Source: Bacteroidales bacterium (GTDB taxonomy: Bacteria > Bacteroidota > Bacteroidia > Bacteroidales > UBA932). Taken from it: a DNA stretch of 64,000 nt. The notes beneath the pieces are model-generated. The model was not told where the DNA came from, did not search any database, and saw nothing but the letters and a program-made list of their open reading frames with translations. Position numbers and translations under genes: made by a program. Below are positions 59,444 to 64,000 of the stretch, in pieces (within the stretch, counting starts at the first letter, position 1; each line of letters begins with the position of its first letter). The DNA is taken from the NCBI GenBank assembly GCA_017504965.1, contig JAFVQD010000016.1, positions 1 through 64,000 on the forward strand, given 5' to 3'.

Positions 59444-59465
59444 CTTCTTAGTAGAGGGTGAGGGA

Positions 59466-59990
59466 TTATTTGTTTCTTGACTGGTCCACCCAGATCAGTT
59501 TTTCGATATCGTAGCCCCTGTCAGCAGCCTCATCCAGCATCATCCTCAGAAGAGCGGGATCTGGCTCAGGTGTACGGGAGAGGATCCAAAGATAATTATC
59601 CTTCTTGCTCCCTACGAGCGACATCTGATAATTCTCATCCACCATCATTATATTGTACTCCGAGTAGAAGAAGAGGAAGAATGAGACCTTCAGTCCACCG
59701 GGCTTGCCGTCAGGATCGGGATATTTAGCCTTCCCTTCTGCTACCTGATATTTGCCGTTTTTCCATCCCGAATTGATAACTGCTACTGTGCCGTCATCCT
59801 GGAGGATATACTGTGCGATGGTATTGTCCATCCCTTTCTCGAACGAGTGGTCATATCTTGCCACTTCATACCATATTCCCAAATATTTGTTCAGATCGAA
59901 ACGATCTACAGTGCTTGTATCCACACTCGATGCACAAGACATCAGAGGCAAAGCACATAAAGCCATAATTCCTATTATATGAGTTTTCAT
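59466..59990 (-). CDS. Blc-type lipocalin lipoprotein
   Basis: This 174-residue bacterial lipocalin has a lipoprotein signal (lipobox MSC at about residue 19). The lipocalin signature KYLGIWYEVARYDHSFEKG (Gly-x-Trp) and the C-terminal YLWILSRTPEPDPALL are typical of Blc. The family binds lipids or fatty acids at the outer membrane. It is transcribed alone and ends in a strong terminator. Confidence 0.9.
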   Translation of the reverse strand: MKTHIIGIMALCALPLMSCASSVDTSTVDRFDLNKYLGIWYEVARYDHSFEKGMDNTIAQYILQDDGTVAVINSGWKNGKYQVAEGKAKYPDPDGKPGGLKVSFFLFFYSEYNIMMVDENYQMSLVGSKKDNYLWILSRTPEPDPALLRMMLDEAADRGYDIEKLIWVDQSRNK

Positions 59991-60027
59991 TTTTATTGCG
60001 TTTTAAATTGTTTACGATTAAGCAAAA

Positions 60028-61119
60028 TCAAGAATTGTGCCACTTTAGAATCTCTACAGGCTGCACACGACTCTGGTCCAGAGGTCGGATCTGATATTTG
60101 CAGTTTTTAAAGTCTATCCCCTTGAGTTCGACGCAGCGGATATTGGAATTCCAGGCTGTCCTGTAGTAGAGTTTCATCCCCTTCTGGTCTATCGCCACAG
60201 TAAACTGGGTAGCGCTGGGAAGCCCCTCCGGAACCATACTTTTCTGATGCTGGGCTCCGATCGGTATATCGAACTGGTTAAGGATGTGAAATGCTTGAGT
60301 GACCGCATCAAAGCCTGTATTGCCCATTGGGGCTGTACTGCTGAAAAATGCTGCCTGCACAAACCTCGAAGGTGAGGTGAAATCACCGGGAAGCCCGAGC
60401 ATCCCGCTCCCCTGCCCTAAAGAGCGGAGCCTTAATTTATCGTTCAGTGTGGCATCAGGGGCATTGCCAGGGGCAATATTTATGTAGTTGTTGAGATTTT
60501 TCAAGTGCCAGGGAAACTCCGGCGAATTGGTCAGAACGCCGACAGGGTTCTCATAGAAAACAGGGACTCCATCCACGACTTCCACTACCACCATCCTCCC
60601 GGAGGGCTCGGCTATACGCCAATGGACCGACCCTATCCTATGGTCAAGACTCACCAGATCCACCTCCTTCAATCCATTTTTCACCTGCTCTATGCTGGAG
60701 AATCGAGCCAGAATCCAAGAGACAAACTGCATATCTGTAAGGGTATGCTGACTGTCCTGGGGCTCTTCACAGAGGAGATCCTCGTGTCCAGGGTAAAAAA
60801 AGAGCCCGGCAGAAAGACCGGACTCGTTTACACCCTCAATAATAAAAGGCTCATATTCAGCATAAATCCCCACATATCCATAGATAGATTTAAACTCGAG
60901 GCCGTAATCACCTGAAGAAGTAAATACTCTGTGCCAATGCCCGCGGGGGACCACTACCAGCCCGCTCTCCATCGGCTCTGCAGCCCAGTCCACTGTCCTG
61001 GCCACTACCCTTGAACCATCCTTTGCACTCAAACTGATGCCTGTACAACCGCTGGCATCCACTGCCGACACCCCCCAAAGGGCCACTGCAGCAGCTATAA
61101 TCAAAAAATATCGTTTCAT
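60028..61119 (-). CDS. Secreted linear-amide C-N hydrolase (choloylglycine hydrolase family)
   Basis: This 363-residue Ntn hydrolase has a signal peptide ending just before Cys25 (DASG|CTGISLSAKDGS), the family's N-terminal nucleophile. The family residues Arg and Asp of VARTVDWAAEP and Asn of VLTNSPEFPWHLKNL are present. The family includes bile salt hydrolases and penicillin V acylases. Exported members are common in Bacteroidota, and specificity cannot be decided by eye. Met at 61119 gives a normal signal. An inverted repeat lies about 20 bases upstream of the start. Confidence 0.88.
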   Translation of the reverse strand: MKRYFLIIAAAVALWGVSAVDASGCTGISLSAKDGSRVVARTVDWAAEPMESGLVVVPRGHWHRVFTSSGDYGLEFKSIYGYVGIYAEYEPFIIEGVNESGLSAGLFFYPGHEDLLCEEPQDSQHTLTDMQFVSWILARFSSIEQVKNGLKEVDLVSLDHRIGSVHWRIAEPSGRMVVVEVVDGVPVFYENPVGVLTNSPEFPWHLKNLNNYINIAPGNAPDATLNDKLRLRSLGQGSGMLGLPGDFTSPSRFVQAAFFSSTAPMGNTGFDAVTQAFHILNQFDIPIGAQHQKSMVPEGLPSATQFTVAIDQKGMKLYYRTAWNSNIRCVELKGIDFKNCKYQIRPLDQSRVQPVEILKWHNS

Positions 61120-61139
61120 AATCATTGTCTTTTTAAACG

Positions 61140-61167
61140 TTTGTAAATGTATCTAAATGTTTACAAA
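61140..61167. promoter_or_regulatory. Inverted repeat TTTGTAAA-N12-TTTACAAA upstream of the Ntn hydrolase
   Basis: A perfect 8-bp inverted repeat with a 12-base spacer lies 20 bases before the start codon. It has operator geometry, but no regulator can be assigned and the AT-rich sequence makes chance possible. Confidence 0.3.
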
Positions 61168-61204
61168 TGCTTAAAAGCAATGATTGAGCCAAAGTTTAAT
61201 TAGC

Positions 61205-62443
61205 TTAGTCTCTTCTGAAAACATCGCGGGTGTAGACCTTTTCAGCGACATCATCCAGACAGGAGTCGTATCGGTTCGCGATGATGGCGTGACACTGAGC
61301 TTTGAACTTAGCAAGGTCATTCACCACCCTGCTGCCGAAGAATGTACTTCCGTCCTCCAGTGTGGGTTCATAAATAACCACAGTAGCACCTTTTGCCTTG
61401 ATACGCTTCATCACACCCTGGATCGCACTCTGTCGGAAATTATCCGAATTCGCTTTCATTGTCAAACGATAAACACCGACGACCACTTCACGCTCTGAAG
61501 TTGCACCAAACTCATTGTTCGAAGAATAATTGTAATACCCCGCCTTCGCCAGCACCTGATCCGCGATGAAATCCTTTCTGGTCCTGTTACTCTCCACAAT
61601 CGCAGTCATCATATTTTGAGGCACATCGTTGTAGTTAGCCAGCAGCTGCTTGGTATCCTTAGGCAAGCAGTATCCTCCATAACCGAACGAAGGATTATTG
61701 TAGTGTGTGCCGATACGGGGATCCAGACCGATGCCGTTGATTATATCCTGAGTGCTTAGCCCTTTGATCTCTGCATAGGTATCGAGTTCATTGAAATAGC
61801 TCACGCGCAAAGCTAGGTATGTATTTGCAAACAGCTTCACCGCCTCTGCCTCCTTCAAGCCCATAAACAGCACAGGAATCTCCTCTTTCTCAGCGCCATC
61901 GTGCAATAGCTCTGCAAATGTGCGGGCTGCATCCTCGAGGCGCGCATTCCCTACCACAGTCCCCACAATGATTCGGGAAGGGTAAAGATTGTCATAAAGG
62001 GCCTTGCTCTCGCGGAGAAATTCGGGTGAGAACAATATATTGTCAGAGCCGTATTTTTCGCGGACAGAGGAGGTGAATCCTACCGGGACGGTCGACTTGA
62101 TCACCATAATTGCCTCGGGATTGACTTTCATAACCTGCTGAATGACACCCTCTACCGACGATGTGTCGAAGAAATTCTGCCTCGGGTCATAATTTGTCGG
62201 GGTCGCAATAACCACGAAATCTGCCTCCCTGTATGCCCCCTCAGCATCAAGAGTAGCAGTCAAATCGAGTTCCTTCTGGGCGAAAAACATCTCGATATAC
62301 TCATCCTGGATGGGGCTCACCCTCCTGTTTACCTTTTCCACCTTCTCGGGAACCACATCCACCGCCACCACGCTATTGCGCTGCGCCAGCAGAACCGCCA
62401 TCGAAAGACCTACATAACCTGTACCTGCAACTGCGATTTTCAT
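61205..62443 (-). CDS. ugd: UDP-glucose 6-dehydrogenase / nucleotide-sugar dehydrogenase
   Basis: This 412-residue enzyme oxidises UDP-glucose to UDP-glucuronate with NAD. The Rossmann motif [16 protein letters not shown] starts the protein, and the catalytic Cys is in [17 protein letters not shown]. The central helix [19 protein letters not shown] carries the substrate-binding residues, and the C-terminal domain has [17 protein letters not shown]. It is close to the ~390-residue Ugd of E. coli capsule loci. It is consistent with nearby surface glycan genes but transcribed separately. Confidence 0.93.
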   Translation of the reverse strand: MKIAVAGTGYVGLSMAVLLAQRNSVVAVDVVPEKVEKVNRRVSPIQDEYIEMFFAQKELDLTATLDAEGAYREADFVVIATPTNYDPRQNFFDTSSVEGVIQQVMKVNPEAIMVIKSTVPVGFTSSVREKYGSDNILFSPEFLRESKALYDNLYPSRIIVGTVVGNARLEDAARTFAELLHDGAEKEEIPVLFMGLKEAEAVKLFANTYLALRVSYFNELDTYAEIKGLSTQDIINGIGLDPRIGTHYNNPSFGYGGYCLPKDTKQLLANYNDVPQNMMTAIVESNRTRKDFIADQVLAKAGYYNYSSNNEFGATSEREVVVGVYRLTMKANSDNFRQSAIQGVMKRIKAKGATVVIYEPTLEDGSTFFGSRVVNDLAKFKAQCHAIIANRYDSCLDDVAEKVYTRDVFRRD

Positions 62444-62485
62444 ATGTTAATGATTTTATATTAATTGTTTACCTCCATGACATAC

Positions 62486-62779
62486 CTATATCTTGAACTC
62501 TGGAGCATTTTCTTTAACTTTATCAAGCAGGTCAGCTTTGATTGCTGCGATGGTCAAAGTTTGCTCATCGAAGATATAATAAATAAATTCATTGAAAGAG
62601 ATCTTTCTCTGCCATATCCCTTTTAGTTTGCCATCAAGAAGAATTGGTTCACCAACTCCACTATCGGGATGCAGCATAGCATCTTTAATGATTACCTTTA
62701 TCCTCTCTGCTTTCTCTGGATCTGTTGATTTGACCGTTTGAAAGGTTTTATATGCGTTTGGTGTAAACTCCAGTTTCAT
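62486..62779 (-). CDS. RelE/YoeB-like toxin
   Basis: This 97-residue protein has the RelE-fold layout of the YoeB group: an N-terminal strand (MKLEFTPNAYKTFQTV), two helices, then GVGEPILLDGKLKGIWQRKISFNEFIYYIF. YoeB toxins cleave mRNA at the ribosome. Here the loop equivalent to YoeB Arg65 appears as Phe/Ile and the C-terminal His-Tyr is replaced by a longer tail (ADLLDKVKENAPEFKI), so the catalytic set is altered. It begins 2 bases after the antitoxin stop. Confidence 0.8.
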   Translation of the reverse strand: MKLEFTPNAYKTFQTVKSTDPEKAERIKVIIKDAMLHPDSGVGEPILLDGKLKGIWQRKISFNEFIYYIFDEQTLTIAAIKADLLDKVKENAPEFKI

Positions 62780-62781
62780 AC

Positions 62782-63033
62782 CTATAGCAAATCAATGTCA
62801 ACCTCAATACTTTCGCCACTATTCAGTTGTTCTACCCCTCTTATCAAATCATTTGACGTAGTGGGGGATGATAAAATACTTTCAGTGGCCTTTATAGAAT
62901 TATACTCATCCAGAGAAATCAAAACTGCTGCCGTATTCCCCCTATTTATAATGAGTGCTCCGCTATCACTGATAACAGAGTCTATATATAGTTTAGCATT
63001 AGCTCTAAATTCAGAAATAGTAGTTGTAGTCAT
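62782..63033 (-). CDS. Phd/YefM-like antitoxin
   Basis: This 83-residue protein has the Phd/YefM N-terminal DNA-binding fold (TTTTISEFRANAKLYIDSV, then LIINRGNTAAVLISLDEYNSI) and an acidic, flexible C-terminal tail that would wrap around the toxin. As in other YefM-YoeB pairs it precedes the toxin and probably represses its own promoter. A double TGTACA operator lies just upstream. Confidence 0.88.
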   Translation of the reverse strand: MTTTTISEFRANAKLYIDSVISDSGALIINRGNTAAVLISLDEYNSIKATESILSSPTTSNDLIRGVEQLNSGESIEVDIDLL

Positions 63034-63057
63034 CTCAATTTCTTATTTTTTATACCA

Positions 63058-63083
63058 CAAATATATGTACAAAATTTTGTACA
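63058..63083 (-). promoter_or_regulatory. Toxin-antitoxin promoter and operator: -7 TATATTTG plus TGTACA-N6-TGTACA
   Basis: TATATTTG (63058-63065) fits TAnnTTTG, 24 bases before the antitoxin ATG. Directly upstream is the perfect palindrome TGTACAAAATTTTGTACA (63066-63083), holding two TGTACA boxes whose centres are 12 bp apart. From published work on E. coli yefM-yoeB, the YefM operator has TGTACA core motifs at this spacing. Confidence 0.7.
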
Positions 63084-63224
63084 TACAAGGATTATTTGGA
63101 AATATACAGATAGATAAAGCGAAATTTTTGAAACGTCAAGCTCAAATACAATCAAATAAATCAATAATGCAATAATAGAAAGAAAAAGATTCCAATAATT
63201 ATATAACAATAATCTTTTACAAAT

Positions 63225-63428
63225 TTATGTTTCAATAGATGTTTTATAAGTAACATTATGCCAATGAATATATGATTTGGCTAAAGGATTGGATTCCGCC
63301 ATTTCTCTTAATGCTTGCATCATAGTATACGCAGCAGTGTTCGTCACATATCCATACGGAGAAGTTGATATTTCAGCAAAAGAGGCAATGTTAAAATAAC
63401 GATAACTTTGTTTATGAGGTGTAATCAT
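63225..63428 (-). pseudogene. Unknown protein fragment interrupted by the MITE-like element
   Basis: The frame ending at 63225 is open upstream to 63494, exactly where the MITE-like element begins. The codons before the ATG at 63428 read as plausible coding sequence (NNEQLKRLITEMITPHKQ). I recognise no family in the 67 residues after that ATG (YRYFNIASFAEISTSPYGYV...). It is probably the 3' part of a gene whose 5' part was separated by the element. AT-rich compared with the genes to its left. Confidence 0.45.
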
Positions 63429-63494
63429 TTCCGTTATTAGCCTCTTAAGTTGTTCATTATTATGTCTTCTGTTCTTTTTGTTATTATTTTTCCG

Positions 63495-63675
63495 TCAGTC
63501 GTTTGTTTCCGTTGCCGATAGCGTCCATTGTACAGACGTGAAAGGGGAAAGGTTTTAGGGCTGAATACTCTCCGTAGGAGGAAGATTTTGCCCGAAACGG
63601 CCTTACCGCTTGACCTTTTCGCTTTCAGAAGAGTCTGTACTAACTTAATGGACAGCAACGGAAATAAGCGACTGA
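63495..63675. mobile_element. 181-bp MITE-like element with long terminal inverted repeats
   Basis: The left end TCAGTCGTTTGTTTCCGTTGC is repeated inverted at the right end with two mismatches (GCAACGGAAATAAGCGACTGA). Inner arms GTCCATTGTACAGAC and GTCTGTAC...AATGGAC also pair, as do AAAGG-rich and CCTTT-rich stretches, so the whole element can fold into one long imperfect hairpin. It has no transposase. One open frame across it (63437-63658) is judged not a gene. No clear target duplication is visible. Confidence 0.65.
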
Positions 63676-63697
63676 TGTGATAGAATATATAAGATGA

Positions 63698-64000
63698 TTA
63701 CACTACCAATATAGAACGTAAATCACCATAAAGTTCTCCCACCTTCAATTTTACACGCATAGAAGGCATGAAACGACAGTCTGTCATTATATGACTATGT
63801 AAATGTCCAGTATCATCGGTGTAATCTTTAGAATTAACGGTAATAAATGCCACATAAGGACTTATTGGGTTAAGAGCATGAACTAATGAAATAAATGTAC
63901 CCCAGATATAACAATCCTTGTATTCCGCTTTACGGGCTGCGGGGGCCATTTTATTACGAAGTCTATAATCTGCAAAATCTCGATATTTATTTTGTTCTTT
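63698..64000 (-). CDS. Unknown protein, C-terminal part (5' end outside window)
   Basis: The frame is open from the window edge to a stop at 63698. A Met codon at 63949 is internal, because coding-like sequence (YRDFADYRLRNK) precedes it. The sequence has a mixed strand/helix pattern and conserved-looking segments YIWGTFISLVHALNPISPYVAF and GHLHSHIMTDCRF, but I do not recognise the family. It lies 22 bases from the MITE-like element and may be related to the fragment at 63225. Confidence 0.5.
   Translation of the reverse strand, partial: KEQNKYRDFADYRLRNKMAPAARKAEYKDCYIWGTFISLVHALNPISPYVAFITVNSKDYTDDTGHLHSHIMTDCRFMPSMRVKLKVGELYGDLRSILVV

Noticed and set aside
63437-63658. A 73-residue frame on the minus strand inside the MITE-like element
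   Set aside because: It lies almost wholly within the foldback element, crosses its end and has no gene-like features; it is better explained as repeat sequence.

Overview
The window looks like a chromosomal segment from a Bacteroidota (Bacteroidales-type), probably gut-associated, anaerobe or microaerophile. The evidence is threefold. First, the gene families are typical: cydAB preceded by a DUF4492 gene, a MenA/UbiE menaquinone pair, a TGS-domain nucleoside kinase, a GH84 hexosaminidase, a secreted C69 dipeptidase and a choloylglycine-hydrolase relative. Second, Shine-Dalgarno sites are almost absent. Third, copies of the Bacteroidota sigma-factor -7 element TAnnTTTG sit about 4-36 bases before many start codons. 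Species cannot be assigned from the sequence alone. No rRNA, tRNA or CRISPR array was seen.

Layout. 0-2.4 kb: the 3' end of pyrG, a decayed chimeric ORF, a small winged-helix gene, a DUF2007/HAD gene pair and a hydrolase remnant. 2.3-6.7 kb: a PiT phosphate transporter with a fused PhoU-like tail, divergent from an OmpR/EnvZ-type two-component system. 7-9 kb: ubiE-menA. 9-16 kb: an iron-sulfur aldo/keto reductase, an 885-residue protein carrying three different hydrolase domains, a GH84 enzyme and a YeiH-type transporter. 16-26 kb: metallophosphoesterase, M28 peptidase, MFS transporter, SIMPL/Dabb/GNAT genes, aldehyde dehydrogenase, an MsrA-PAS fusion, a YgbA-like protein with pyrophosphatase, and an aminotransferase. 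26-33 kb: DUF4492-cydA-cydB, then a DMT-SDR-MATE operon. 33-35 kb: a secreted asparaginase between two identical 110-bp repeats. 35-50 kb: lipid activation, nucleoside kinase, thiol peroxidase, dipeptidase, pfkA-cstA, esterase-aroC and a pheA operon. 50-54 kb: a second phosphate transporter with DUF47, and alkaline phosphatase. 54-59 kb: a dTDP-rhamnose operon rfbA-rfbC-rfbD-galE-rfbB with a nucleotidyltransferase. 59-64 kb: lipocalin, Ntn hydrolase, UDP-glucose dehydrogenase, a YefM/YoeB-like toxin-antitoxin pair and a MITE-like element among gene fragments.

How the genes fit together. Phosphate acquisition recurs: two PiT systems, alkaline phosphatase, a two-component regulator and secreted phosphoesterases. 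Surface polysaccharide synthesis (dTDP-rhamnose, UDP-galactose, UDP-glucuronate) is concentrated at the right end. Respiration is represented by menaquinone synthesis and cytochrome bd. Redox and nitrosative-stress functions (MsrA-PAS, YgbA-like, Bcp, Fe-S AKR) are scattered through the window.

The most unusual items are: a palindromic element inside rfbD that keeps the reading frame open; the identical 110-bp elements around the asparaginase gene, apparently set in palindromic sites; the EEP/metallophosphatase/esterase fusion; the MsrA-PAS fusion; a group of promoters so close to the start codon that leaderless mRNAs are predicted; and an exact two-site TGTACA operator in front of the toxin-antitoxin pair.
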